A stretch of 27,858 bases of DNA from Candidatus Aenigmatarchaeota archaeon (GTDB taxonomy: Archaea; Aenigmatarchaeota; Aenigmatarchaeia; QMZP01), in NCBI GenBank assembly GCA_030666115.1, contig DAOUYM010000003.1:1-27858 (forward strand), read 5' to 3'. The position numbers and the translations under genes are program-made. How positions within the stretch are numbered: the stretch's first letter is position 1; each line of letters opens with the position of its first letter. Shown one piece after another: positions 6,330-15,371 of the stretch. The notes below the pieces were generated by a model. The model worked only from the letters and a program-made list of their open reading frames with translations, did not search any database and was not told where the DNA came from.

Positions 6330-7502
6330 TCATTTCTTGAGTTTCACGACAGCTCTTTCAATCTTGTCAAGTGCCTTTTCAATGAGGCCATACTCAGTTG
6401 CATACGAAAGCCTGATGTAACCCTCACCAAACTTCCCGAACTCTGTTCCCGGAACAGTCGCTACTTTTGCGTTCTTGAGGAGCCATTCCGCGAACTCTAG
6501 GGATTTCATCCCGAAGGATTTTACGTTCGGGAAGGCGTAGAATGCGCCCTTGGGGTTGGTGCAGATAAAACCAGGGATCCCATTCAGCCTCTTGATTATC
6601 ATCTTCCTTCTCCTGTCATACTCCTTCCGCATATTCTCCACACACTTCTGCTCACCCTTAAGCGCTTCCATTGCAGTGGCCTGGGATATGGTTGGTGCAC
6701 ACAGCGAAGTGAAGATATGAAGCTTGGTCATGGCCTTGATTATCTTCTCAGGGCCTGCCGCATAACCTATCCTGAATCCGGGCATCGCATAGGTCTTTGA
6801 GAACGACTGGAGTGTCATGACGTAATCTCCCATCCCGTTAAGCGACCCCATTGAGATGTGCTTAGCGTCATCATACACCAGTTTCTCATATGCCTCATCC
6901 GAGATCACAAGAAGATCATGCTGTCTGACAAAGTCAGCTATTTCCTCCAGGGTCTTCCTGCTGAAAACAGTTCCAGTCGGATTGGATGGTGTGTTTATTA
7001 TGAGGACTCTGGTCTTCTCAGTGATTATAACTTCTTCCATTTTTTCAGTTGTTATCTCGAAATTATCCTTCTCGTACAGTGGTATGGGGATTGGCATTCC
7101 GTTAAGGACTTCGACGGTCGGTTTGTAAGAAAGGAAACCAGGATCAGGTATCAATACCCCCTCGCCCGGGTCAATGGTACTCATCAGCGCAAGAAGTATA
7201 GCCTCAGTCGAGCCTGTTGTGGCGATTATGTTTTCCGGCCCTACCGAAATTCCATTATCCTTCTTAAGCTTCTTTATAATAGCCTCCTTGAGTTCATGCC
7301 TTCCGCCAGGAGGCGAATAGTGGGTGAACCTTTTGTCAAGATATTTCTTGGCAGCCCTGATTATATGTGGTGGAGAATCAAAGTCAGGTTCTCCCGGACC
7401 AAGTGATATAACATCCTTGGATTCGGCAGCAACCTTCAGGAGCTTCCCAATGGTAGAAACAGGCAACTCATCGTACCTCTCTGCGATTATATCCCTTAAC
7501 AT
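6330..7502 (-). CDS. Class I/II PLP aminotransferase (aspartate-aminotransferase-like)
   Basis: 390 residues, full length for fold-type I aminotransferases. Landmarks: SLGPGEPDF (33-41), YSPPGGRHEL (62-71), N174 in SNPTG, D202 and Y205 in SDEAYEKL, the PLP Schiff-base Lys236 in SFSKTYAMPG, and R244 in GFRIGY. The C-terminal YIRLSYA carries the substrate-carboxylate Arg. It transfers amino groups between an amino acid and a 2-oxo acid; specificity (Asp, aromatic or Ala) cannot be decided. The start ATG 7502 is leaderless-like with CTAATTTAAG about 28 bases upstream. Next to a dicarboxylate-type transporter on the same strand, which fits amino or organic acid metabolism. Confidence 0.92.
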   Translation of the reverse strand: MLRDIIAERYDELPVSTIGKLLKVAAESKDVISLGPGEPDFDSPPHIIRAAKKYLDKRFTHYSPPGGRHELKEAIIKKLKKDNGISVGPENIIATTGSTEAILLALMSTIDPGEGVLIPDPGFLSYKPTVEVLNGMPIPIPLYEKDNFEITTEKMEEVIITEKTRVLIINTPSNPTGTVFSRKTLEEIADFVRQHDLLVISDEAYEKLVYDDAKHISMGSLNGMGDYVMTLQSFSKTYAMPGFRIGYAAGPEKIIKAMTKLHIFTSLCAPTISQATAMEALKGEQKCVENMRKEYDRRRKMIIKRLNGIPGFICTNPKGAFYAFPNVKSFGMKSLEFAEWLLKNAKVATVPGTEFGKFGEGYIRLSYATEYGLIEKALDKIERAVVKLKK

Positions 7503-7571
7503 ACAGTTAATTATTGTAATGATGTGGCTTAAATTAGATTGATGAGGGATCGGCGAGGCCGGCTAAATTGG

Positions 7572-8906
7572 TCAGAGAATAAAGCTGATGTAGAGGAAGA
7601 GGACAACCAGTGCGAAGATGGTCGGAATGATTCCTGCCTTTATCATATCCCCTGTTTTTATCTTACCAATCCCATGTACGATTGCGTTGGGTGCTGTGCC
7701 TGGCGGCATCAGGAAAGTCATGGAGACGGCCCAAACAATCGGTATGACCAATATTTCTGCCGGGATGCCCAGGGTCTGTGATAAACCGATCAGGACAGGA
7801 ACAAACATAGCGGCTGTCGCTGTGTTCTGGATGAACTGTGTTATGACCATACAGAGTATCACGAAGCTGAAGGCTATCAGAACAGGATTGGTCAGGCCGG
7901 TAAGGCCAAGATAACCAAGTGCTATCCATTCAGCCGCGCCGGTTGTTTGCAGTGCCCACCCAAGCGATACAGCTCCGGCTATCAGTATTATGGTTCCCCA
8001 GTGGGTTTTCTTCTCAAAATAGCGCCAGTCGTAGATAAATAGGAACATGACCAGGCCTCCAATTAACCCAACCGCAATGGTTGGAATGTTGTGGATAGGT
8101 GAGGTCACCCACAGGATCATGGTAAGAATTATTATAGCAGCTGTTATTTTTTCCTCTTTTTTCATTGGTCCCAAGTCCCGTATGAGATGCTTCTTGATCC
8201 TTTCATGCTTCGGCCTGAAGTATATCATGAATGATACGTAGAGGAGAACGAGCATTATCAGGCTGAACGGCAGCGAGATCACCATCCAGTCATAGAAGTT
8301 CCAGCCAAGCGCCTCTGCCCCTATTATATTCGGCGGAGTCCCTATCAACAAACCAGCCCCACCAATGTTAGCAGCGAACGCGACCCCGAGGAGAAGGGCC
8401 TTGTTGTTCAGCCTTACCTGGTGCATTATATGCATCACTATAGGAATCATGATCAGGACAGTGGCGGTGTTGGATATCAGCATGGACAGGAAACCGGTTA
8501 TTATTATGATACTTATCAGAACAGTGTTCTCTGAGTGCGATCTCCTTAACATGGCATAGGCGATTCTTTTATCAAGGCCGGATTTCCTCAAGCCTACTGC
8601 AAGGAAGAACCCGATTATTATCAGAAACACAACAGGGCTCCCGAATCCGTACAGGCTGTCCGCGACAGTTACAGAACCCGAGGCAGCAAGCATGAGGATT
8701 GCCAGTAGGGCAGAAACAGGCAGGGGTAGGATCTCAGTCGCCCACAAGTAGACAGTGGCAATGAATATCATTATGGCAGTGAATCCCTGGTGTCCAAGAC
8801 CCATTGGGATGAGATTGAAATAAATCACAAAAACGTAGATCAAAAATAGCATTACGAGAGGGATTGCCTTGACCGGTCTAGAGAAGAGATTGTTGAGTAG
8901 GGCCAT
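7572..8906 (-). CDS. DASS/SLC13-family anion (dicarboxylate or sulfate) symporter
   Basis: 444 residues with about 11-12 hydrophobic segments across the whole length. The two DASS signature half-repeats are present: S145-N-T-A-T followed by VLIMIPIV, and Q360-N-T-A-T followed by AAMFVPV. Residues 179-193 (ANIGGAGLLIGTPPN) and MPPGTAPNAI near the C-terminus are the matching hairpin/helix motifs. Family members use a Na+ or H+ gradient to move dicarboxylates, citrate or sulfate; the substrate is not predictable here. The second motif begins with Q rather than S. Start ATG 8906; GCATTTATTTAGC about 28 bases upstream. Divergent from the acyl-CoA synthetase gene across 78 bases. Confidence 0.93.
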   Translation of the reverse strand: MALLNNLFSRPVKAIPLVMLFLIYVFVIYFNLIPMGLGHQGFTAIMIFIATVYLWATEILPLPVSALLAILMLAASGSVTVADSLYGFGSPVVFLIIIGFFLAVGLRKSGLDKRIAYAMLRRSHSENTVLISIIIITGFLSMLISNTATVLIMIPIVMHIMHQVRLNNKALLLGVAFAANIGGAGLLIGTPPNIIGAEALGWNFYDWMVISLPFSLIMLVLLYVSFMIYFRPKHERIKKHLIRDLGPMKKEEKITAAIIILTMILWVTSPIHNIPTIAVGLIGGLVMFLFIYDWRYFEKKTHWGTIILIAGAVSLGWALQTTGAAEWIALGYLGLTGLTNPVLIAFSFVILCMVITQFIQNTATAAMFVPVLIGLSQTLGIPAEILVIPIVWAVSMTFLMPPGTAPNAIVHGIGKIKTGDMIKAGIIPTIFALVVLFLYISFIL

Positions 8907-8984
8907 GTTTAATAATTGTCCCGGTCTGCTAAATAAATGCTCTTGTAATTATATTATATATTCCACCTAACATAAAACATTATC

Positions 8985-10361
8985 ATGGGCAAACTCGATT
9001 ATTTTTTCAGTCCTAAATCAGTGGCTGTGATAGGTGTTTCAAGGAACCCGAAGAAAGTAGGTCATGTAATATTCAGGAATTTCTCCGAGGGTAAGTTTAA
9101 AGGAAAGCTTTATCCGGTGAATCCGAAGGTTGATGAAATCCTGGGTTCCAAATGCTATCCCAGTATATCCAAGGTGCCCGGAAGAGTAGACCTTGCTGTG
9201 ATATCCATACCAGCCGAGTTTGTGCCCGGCACATTAGAGGAGTGTGGGAAGAAGAAGATCCCTGCAGTGATAATAATATCAGGCGGTTTCAAGGAAATAG
9301 GAAGGAATGATCTCGAGGACGCGGTGGTAAGAATACTCAAGAAGTATAAGATACGGGTGATAGGACCGAACTGTATTGGCATATATGATCCCCATTCTGA
9401 TGTCGATACGTTTTTCCTTCCAAGATACAAGCTCGAGAGACCCGGTGACGGCAGCATAGCATTCATATCACAGTCCGGTGCCCTGGGTTCAGTTATCCTG
9501 GACTGGATGGCCATGAAGAACTACAAGATATCAAAGTTCATATCATACGGGAACGCATCAGATGTGGACGAGGCAGACCTGATAGAGTACCTGGCCAACG
9601 ACAAGAGGACCAAGGTGATATGCGCATATTTCGAGGGTGTCAAGCAGGGAAGGAAGTTTTATGAGATAGTGAGCAAGGTTGCCAACAAGAAGCCCGTGAT
9701 AGCGCTGAAAGGCGGCAAGACCGCAGAGGGTAACAAGGCAGTATCATCCCACACAGGCTCCATGGCAGGGGTATCAGAGATATACTCAGCTGCATTTGAG
9801 CAGTCTGGTGTGATAGAGGCAGACAACCTGGAGGAAATATTTGATTTTGCACGTGTGCTTTCAACCCAGCCCGTCCCAAATGGTAACAGGGTACAGATAA
9901 TAACAGACGGCGGAGGGTTCGGTGTCCTGGCTGCTGACTGGATAATAAACAACGGGCTCAAACTTGCCAAGATGAAAAAAGAGAGCGTGGATCAAATGAG
10001 GAAGGTCCTGCCCAGTCACGTGGTCCTGAAGAATCCCATAGACCTGACAGGGGATGCTGATGTTGAGAGATACAGAGTTGCGATGGATGCTGCTATGAAG
10101 GACGACAACGTGGATATGATAGCTGTCATAACTTTGTTCCAGATTCCAACCCTGACAGCGGAGATAACCGACGTCATATCCTCGTTTGTTGAGCAGGGGA
10201 AGAAGCCGGTTGTTGTGATAGCTGCCGGAGGAAGGTTCACAGAGGTCCTGAAGAAGTCGATGGAGGACTTCGGCGTCCCGACCTTCTCCTACCCTGAGAA
10301 GGCTGCGAAAGCTCTTGGAGCACTGTACGATTACAGTCTTGCAATATCCGGCAAAACATAG
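8985..10361 (+). CDS. acdA: Acetate/acyl-CoA ligase (ADP-forming), alpha subunit
   Basis: 458 residues, the length of separate alpha subunits of archaeal ADP-forming acyl-CoA synthetase. CoA-binding Rossmann domain at about 5-135 (SVAVIGVSRNPKKVG, VIGPNCIGIYDP); two succinyl-CoA-ligase-like flavodoxin domains follow (SQSGALGS 162-169; TDGGGFGVL near 307). The phosphorylated His is H256 in SSHTGS, and E217 in YFEG fits the helper Glu. The enzyme converts acyl-CoA, ADP and Pi to acid, CoA and ATP, the usual energy-yielding step of fermenting archaea. The ATP-grasp beta subunit is not fused and is not elsewhere in the window. A TATTATATATTC box (about 8950-8962) precedes ATG 8985, leaderless-like. 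Confidence 0.92.
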   Translation: MGKLDYFFSPKSVAVIGVSRNPKKVGHVIFRNFSEGKFKGKLYPVNPKVDEILGSKCYPSISKVPGRVDLAVISIPAEFVPGTLEECGKKKIPAVIIISGGFKEIGRNDLEDAVVRILKKYKIRVIGPNCIGIYDPHSDVDTFFLPRYKLERPGDGSIAFISQSGALGSVILDWMAMKNYKISKFISYGNASDVDEADLIEYLANDKRTKVICAYFEGVKQGRKFYEIVSKVANKKPVIALKGGKTAEGNKAVSSHTGSMAGVSEIYSAAFEQSGVIEADNLEEIFDFARVLSTQPVPNGNRVQIITDGGGFGVLAADWIINNGLKLAKMKKESVDQMRKVLPSHVVLKNPIDLTGDADVERYRVAMDAAMKDDNVDMIAVITLFQIPTLTAEITDVISSFVEQGKKPVVVIAAGGRFTEVLKKSMEDFGVPTFSYPEKAAKALGALYDYSLAISGKT

Positions 10362-10409
10362 CGATGATAGGGATATTTTATTATATAATACAAATATTAT
10401 ATTGATAGT

Positions 10410-11903
10410 ATGGTAAAAGAGTATGGAATTCTTATCGGCGGGAAGTGGGTAAAGTCTAATTCTGGCGAGACTTTTGATAACGTGAACCCGGCCAATGAGC
10501 GGGTTATAGCAAAGTTCCAGTCAGGCACACCAGATGATGTCAACAGGGCAGTTGATGCAGCCGAGAAGGCACTAGGTTACTGGAGGGACTTTCCAGCACC
10601 CAAGCGGGGCGAGATACTACTTAAGGCAGCACAGCTCTTGAGGAAAGACAAGGAGAGACTGGCAAGGCTAATGACCATGGAGATGGGCAAGGTTATAGCA
10701 GAAGCCAGGGGAGATGTACAGGAAGCCATCGACATCACCGAGTACATGGCCGGTGAAGGCAGGCGGTTATTCACACAGACCACACCATCTGAACTCAGGG
10801 ACAAGTTCTGCACCAGTGTGAGAATACCTGTCGGTATATTCGGATTGATAACTCCATGGAACTTTCCTGTGGCCATTCCTTCATGGAAGATCACCCCGGC
10901 CCTGATATGCGGGAATACCATGATTTTCAAGCCCGCCTCAGATACCCCGTTGTGTGCGATAGAGTTTGTCAAGATACTTGAAAAAGCAGGAGTCCCGAAA
11001 GGTGTGATAAACCTGGTAACAGGATCAGGGAGCAAGGTCGGATCTGCGATTGTGAAGCACAAAAAGATACGCGGCATTTCGTTTACAGGGTCCAGGGAGG
11101 TTGGGGAGTTTGTTACAAAGGAAGCCGGGCTGAAGAAGGTGGGACTGGAACTCGGCGGGAAGAACGGTATAATAGTCATGGATGACGCTGACCTGGAGCT
11201 TGCCCTGGACGGAGTGATCTGGGGTGGTTACGGAACCACTGGCCAGAGATGCACAGCTGCTTCACGTGTTATTGTTCACCATAAGATCAAGGCCAAATTC
11301 GAGAGAATGCTGGTCAGCAGGATAAAGCGACTCAGGTTGGGTGATGGATTGAAACCAACCACTGATGTGGGGCCTCAGATAAACGCAAAGGCAGTTGAAA
11401 AGACCCATGAGTACACGGGAATAGGGATCAAGGAAGGAGCTAAACTGTTATGTGGCGGAAAACCAGCCAAGATTAATGGGAAGGGGTTCTTCTACAGACC
11501 CACACTGTTCACTGATGTCGCGCCAGACATGCGTATAGCACAGGAGGAGATATTCGGCCCCTCGATATCAATGATTCCTGTTAAAACCCTGGACGAGGCC
11601 ATAGATGTGATGAACGGGATAATTTACGGACTGAGTTCTGCCATATACACTAATGATCTGAAGAACGCCTTTGAATCGATAGAGAGGATCGAGGCTGGGC
11701 TGACGTATGTAAATTCAAGCACCATCGGGGCAGAGGTCCACTTACCATTCGGCGGAATAAAAGGAACAGGTCATGCAAGAGAAGCCGGATGGGCAGGTAT
11801 AGAGGAGTTCTCTGACGTTAAATCAGTGTATGTTGATTACTCAGGAACCCTACAAAGGGCCCAGATAGATAATGTACCCGGACCCAGGAAAAAACGAAAG
11901 TGA
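10410..11903 (+). CDS. NAD(P)+-dependent aldehyde dehydrogenase
   Basis: 497 residues, full length for the ALDH superfamily. N151 in TPWNFP, cofactor Lys in FKPASDTP, Rossmann FTGSREVG, general base E247 in LELGGKNG, and nucleophile C281 in TTGQRCTAAS. The C-terminal VNSSTIGAEVHLPFGGIKG resembles 2-oxoglutarate-semialdehyde and succinate-semialdehyde dehydrogenases, but substrate assignment is inference. The basic tail GPRKKRK is unusual. Own TATA-like TTTTATTATATAATAC just upstream (about 10377-10392). Following an ADP-forming acyl-CoA synthetase alpha gene, it may belong to acid/aldehyde metabolism, but the two are separate transcription units by promoter evidence. Confidence 0.92.
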   Translation: MVKEYGILIGGKWVKSNSGETFDNVNPANERVIAKFQSGTPDDVNRAVDAAEKALGYWRDFPAPKRGEILLKAAQLLRKDKERLARLMTMEMGKVIAEARGDVQEAIDITEYMAGEGRRLFTQTTPSELRDKFCTSVRIPVGIFGLITPWNFPVAIPSWKITPALICGNTMIFKPASDTPLCAIEFVKILEKAGVPKGVINLVTGSGSKVGSAIVKHKKIRGISFTGSREVGEFVTKEAGLKKVGLELGGKNGIIVMDDADLELALDGVIWGGYGTTGQRCTAASRVIVHHKIKAKFERMLVSRIKRLRLGDGLKPTTDVGPQINAKAVEKTHEYTGIGIKEGAKLLCGGKPAKINGKGFFYRPTLFTDVAPDMRIAQEEIFGPSISMIPVKTLDEAIDVMNGIIYGLSSAIYTNDLKNAFESIERIEAGLTYVNSSTIGAEVHLPFGGIKGTGHAREAGWAGIEEFSDVKSVYVDYSGTLQRAQIDNVPGPRKKRK

Positions 11904-11945
11904 TAGATAAGTGATAGATTTAAACACAGATTCTAATTCTTAACC

Positions 11946-12782
11946 ATGATAATTGTTTCTAAACCACGGGTCAAAAAACTGTTTCCAAAGAGAAAGGACT
12001 GGTCACATAAGGGTGATTTCGGAAAACTGCTCATAATAGGTGGAAGCGTAAAGTATTCAGGGTCACCGGCATTCGCTGCCCTGGCTGCGTATAGAACAGG
12101 CGTGGATCTAGTCACAGTAGCTGCGCCAGAGAGGGCAGCCAACATAATAGCATCCTTTTCACCAGATCTCATAACCTATCCGTTCAAGGGAGACTTCCTG
12201 AATTCCAACAGAATCAAAACACTAATTGAGATGGAGAAACACGCTGACGCTGTTGTTATAGGAGGGGGACTGGGAAGAAAGAAGGAGACCATGAGAGCTG
12301 TGGTGGGGTTCCTTAGAAAATCCAACAGGCCATGTGTCATAGATGCTGATGCCATACACGCGCTCAGGGGGAATACAAAAATCATAAGACAGAACTGGGT
12401 TATCACTCCACACATAATGGAGTTTAAGGCCCTTACTGACGAGAACCCAAGATCCAATGTTGATCATAGGGTAAAACTTGTCAAATATTTTGCATCCAGG
12501 CTGGGTGCAACGATACTGCTTAAGGGGCATTCTGATGTAATTTCGGACGGGAAAGAAACCTTCCTCAATGAGACAGGAACCCCGTACATGACCAAGGGAG
12601 GGACAGGCGACGTTCTTGCAGGTGTGTGTGGCGCCTTATTGGCAATGGGCGTAAGACCCATAGATGCTGCGTGTGCAGCATCCTACATAAACGGGGCAGC
12701 AGGCCAGCTGGCCTCAAAGAAATATGGTCCAGGCATGCTGGCCAGTGACATGATAAATCTGATACCGGAGGTGATAAGATGA
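11946..12782 (+). CDS. nnrD: ADP-dependent NAD(P)H-hydrate dehydratase
   Basis: 278 residues, ribokinase-like fold. It repairs hydrated NAD(P)H (NADHX) back to NAD(P)H with ATP or ADP. Motifs: HKGDFGKLLIIGGS (21-34), GGGLGR, VIDADAIHAL (131-140), ITPHIMEF (153-160), LLKGHSDVI, and catalytic GGTGDVLAG (218-226). Only the dehydratase domain is present; the NnrE epimerase domain often fused at the N-terminus in prokaryotes is absent. Start ATG 11946 with GATTTAAACAC about 27 bases upstream (leaderless). The 3' end overlaps the next gene by four bases (ATGA), so the two are co-translated. Confidence 0.93.
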   Translation: MIIVSKPRVKKLFPKRKDWSHKGDFGKLLIIGGSVKYSGSPAFAALAAYRTGVDLVTVAAPERAANIIASFSPDLITYPFKGDFLNSNRIKTLIEMEKHADAVVIGGGLGRKKETMRAVVGFLRKSNRPCVIDADAIHALRGNTKIIRQNWVITPHIMEFKALTDENPRSNVDHRVKLVKYFASRLGATILLKGHSDVISDGKETFLNETGTPYMTKGGTGDVLAGVCGALLAMGVRPIDAACAASYINGAAGQLASKKYGPGMLASDMINLIPEVIR

Positions 12783-14107
12783 AGCCAAAGAAGGTTTTAA
12801 TAATGGGAGCTGCCGGCCGCGACTTTCACAACTTCAATGTATTCTTCAGGAACAACGTATCCTATAATGTGGTGTGTTTCACCGCAGAACAGATACCCGA
12901 TATAGCAGGCAGGAAGTATCCCAGGGAGCTTGCGGGAAAGATGTACCCTAAGGGAATACCTATATATCCGGAATCCGAGCTGAAGAACCTGATAGAGAAG
13001 CACAAAATCGAAATGACAGTACTCGCATACTCTGACATATCCTACCATAATGTGATGCACAAGTCCAGTATAGTTAATGCAGCAGGATCTGACTTCGTGT
13101 TCATGGGAACCAACTCAACCATGCTCAGGTCAAGGAAGCCTATCATCTCCATATGTGCTGTGAGAACAGGGTGCGGAAAATCCCAGACCACCCGGAGGAT
13201 ATCCAGCATACTGAAGGGACTGGGAAAACGGGTCGTGATAGTGCGGCACCCAATGCCCTATGGTGATCTCAAGAAACAGATCTGCCAAAGGTTTGCCGAA
13301 TTCGGGGACCTCTACAGGCATGAATGCACCATAGAGGAGAGGGAGGAGTACGAGCAGCATATGAGGAATGGTTTTGTGGTGTACGCGGGGGTGGACTACG
13401 GTAAGATACTAAAGGAGGCAGAGAAGGAAGCTGACGTCATAATATGGGACGGCGGCAACAACGACACACCGTTCTACAGATCCGACCTCAGTATAGTTGT
13501 TGCAGATCCACACAGACCAGGACATGGCGTAAGATACTACCCGGGAGAGACCAACCTGAGGCTCGCTGATATTATTGTGATAAACAAGGAGAACACCAGT
13601 GACAGGAAGTCAATAAACATGGTGGTGGATAATGTCAGAAAGACCAATCCAGCTGCAAAGATAATACATGCAAACTCCATTGTCGAGGTTGGCGACCCGG
13701 GGAAGATTAAGGGGAAGAGGGTTCTGGTGATTGAGGATGGGCCAACACTCACCCACGGAGAGATGTCCTACGGAGCTGGCTGGGTGGCTGCCAAGAAGTT
13801 CGGTGCAAGGGCAGCAGTGAGACCAGAAAACTATGCGGTGGGTTCCATAAAACAGGCATACAAGAAGTATCCCCACATAAAGAACATATTGCCGGCACTT
13901 GGTTACGGCAGGAAACAGATCAGGGAACTCAAGGAAACCATAAACAAAACACCATGCGACACTGTTGTGATAGGGACTCCGATGGATCTGGCTGAACTGA
14001 TTAACATCAGAAAACCCTCTGTGTATGTGACTTATCATCTCAGGGAGAAGGGCAAGCCTGACCTTGAGGACGTTGTCAAGAATTTCTTGAGGAAAACCAA
14101 AGCTTAA
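12779..14107 (+). CDS. COG2403 P-loop protein, often named cyclic 2,3-diphosphoglycerate synthetase
   Basis: 442 residues. N-terminal Rossmann-like domain (KKVLIMGAAGRDFHNFNVFF, residues 4-23). The P-loop AVRTGCGKSQTT is at 127-138, DVIIWDGGNNDTPF gives a Walker B-like strand, and IVVADPHRPGHG follows. The C-terminal part has VIEDGPTLTHGEMSYGAG. This is the conserved archaeal COG2403 predicted GTPase family, which includes proteins annotated as cyclic 2,3-diphosphoglycerate synthetase; the actual product in this organism is uncertain. Starts inside the last codons of nnrD (ATGA overlap). Confidence 0.85.
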   Translation: MKPKKVLIMGAAGRDFHNFNVFFRNNVSYNVVCFTAEQIPDIAGRKYPRELAGKMYPKGIPIYPESELKNLIEKHKIEMTVLAYSDISYHNVMHKSSIVNAAGSDFVFMGTNSTMLRSRKPIISICAVRTGCGKSQTTRRISSILKGLGKRVVIVRHPMPYGDLKKQICQRFAEFGDLYRHECTIEEREEYEQHMRNGFVVYAGVDYGKILKEAEKEADVIIWDGGNNDTPFYRSDLSIVVADPHRPGHGVRYYPGETNLRLADIIVINKENTSDRKSINMVVDNVRKTNPAAKIIHANSIVEVGDPGKIKGKRVLVIEDGPTLTHGEMSYGAGWVAAKKFGARAAVRPENYAVGSIKQAYKKYPHIKNILPALGYGRKQIRELKETINKTPCDTVVIGTPMDLAELINIRKPSVYVTYHLREKGKPDLEDVVKNFLRKTKA

Positions 14108-14126
14108 TATTCCAGAAATTCCAATA

Positions 14127-15323
14127 ATGATTATGGTCTGGCTGCATGATATCCAGAAGAGAGCCCTTTTATCCAGGGCACCTGTTACAGCAGGAAGATC
14201 AACCAAGATGAACAGAGCACTTTTTAATGATCTGGTTTTTGTACCATCACAGATATCCAACAGGCCAGTCGACTACTTCAGAGAGAAGATCGAATCAAAG
14301 ACAGTTATAGGTAAGAACAGCAAAAAACCCATCATACTTAACACTCCAATATTCTTTGCTGCCATGAGCTTTGGTGCACTTAGCAAGGAAGCAAAACTAG
14401 CAATAGCCAAGGCATCAACCATACTTGGAACAGCTGACAACACCGGCGAAGGTGGAATGCTTCCTGAACAGAGGAAGTATGCCAAATTCCTTATAGCCCA
14501 ATACTCAACAGGAAGGTTTGGTGTTGATGATAGTTACATCAAGTCGGCGGATGCCATTGAAATAAAGATGGGACAGGGAGCCAAGCCGGGGCAGGGAGGA
14601 CTGCTGTCCGGGCACAAGGTAACAGACGAAATAGCAAGGGTGAGAAAGGTTCCCAAAGGAAAGCCTGTCCATTCCCCACCATTCCATTCTGACATGAAGA
14701 ACCTTAATGACATCAAGAAGAAGGTATCCTGGCTCAGGGACGTGTCTGGCGGAAAACCGATCATAATAAAGTTTGGTGCAGGTAATCCAGAGGATGTCAG
14801 GATAGCGGTTAAAGCTGGTCCTGATGCAATAGCAATAGATGGTCATTTCGGGGGCACAGGCGCAGCACCCGAGATAATGCTCGATGACTTCGGTGTCCCA
14901 ACCTTGCCCGCACTCGCCGAAGCCAGAAGAATTATGGATAAGATGAGGGCTAAACAGGAGCTCCTGATAGGTGGCGGATTCAATACAGGTGCTGATGTTG
15001 CAAAGGCGCTCGCACTAGGAGCTGATGCAGTTTTCCTGGGATTCCCGTTAATGATCGCAATGGGATGCAAGTACTGCAGGGAGTGTTACAGGGGACAGTG
15101 CCCGAACGGGATTGCTACTCAGGACCCGAAACTCAGGAAGAAGTTCGATATGAAGAAATCAGTTGATGCTGTTGTCAATTATGTCAGGTCGTGCACAGAG
15201 GAAGTGAAGATGGCAGCCGGTGCCACAGGAAACAGGAATATACATGGCCTCAATAAGAAGGACCTGGTTGCTCTCACCCTGGATGCATCCAAGATGCTTG
15301 GAGTCAGATCCGTTGGACTATAG
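14127..15323 (+). CDS. Glutamate synthase-type FMN/[3Fe-4S] domain protein
   Basis: 398 residues forming a stand-alone FMN-binding (alpha/beta barrel) domain of GltB: FAAMSFGALSKEAK (77-90), NTGEGGMLPEQR, KMGQGAKPGQGG (147-158), HSPPFHSDM, and phosphate-binding loops IDGHFGGTGAAP and IGGGFNTGAD. The Fe-S ligands C314-x5-C320-x4-C325 followed by PNGIATQ match the canonical GltB pattern. Neither the amidotransferase domain nor GltD is present here; archaeal glutamate synthases are often split this way. It would make glutamate from 2-oxoglutarate with ammonia supplied by a partner. Start ATG 14127 or in-frame 14133; 19 bases after the COG2403 gene, possibly same operon. Confidence 0.92.
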   Translation: MIMVWLHDIQKRALLSRAPVTAGRSTKMNRALFNDLVFVPSQISNRPVDYFREKIESKTVIGKNSKKPIILNTPIFFAAMSFGALSKEAKLAIAKASTILGTADNTGEGGMLPEQRKYAKFLIAQYSTGRFGVDDSYIKSADAIEIKMGQGAKPGQGGLLSGHKVTDEIARVRKVPKGKPVHSPPFHSDMKNLNDIKKKVSWLRDVSGGKPIIIKFGAGNPEDVRIAVKAGPDAIAIDGHFGGTGAAPEIMLDDFGVPTLPALAEARRIMDKMRAKQELLIGGGFNTGADVAKALALGADAVFLGFPLMIAMGCKYCRECYRGQCPNGIATQDPKLRKKFDMKKSVDAVVNYVRSCTEEVKMAAGATGNRNIHGLNKKDLVALTLDASKMLGVRSVGL

Positions 15324-15371
15324 ACTGGCCTGTTAGTTTTCTTTCAGTTCCCGGGTCGTCGTGTTACCACG

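Noticed and set aside
10577..11179. 200-codon frame on the minus strand
   Set aside because: Antisense shadow of the aldehyde dehydrogenase; no start signals.
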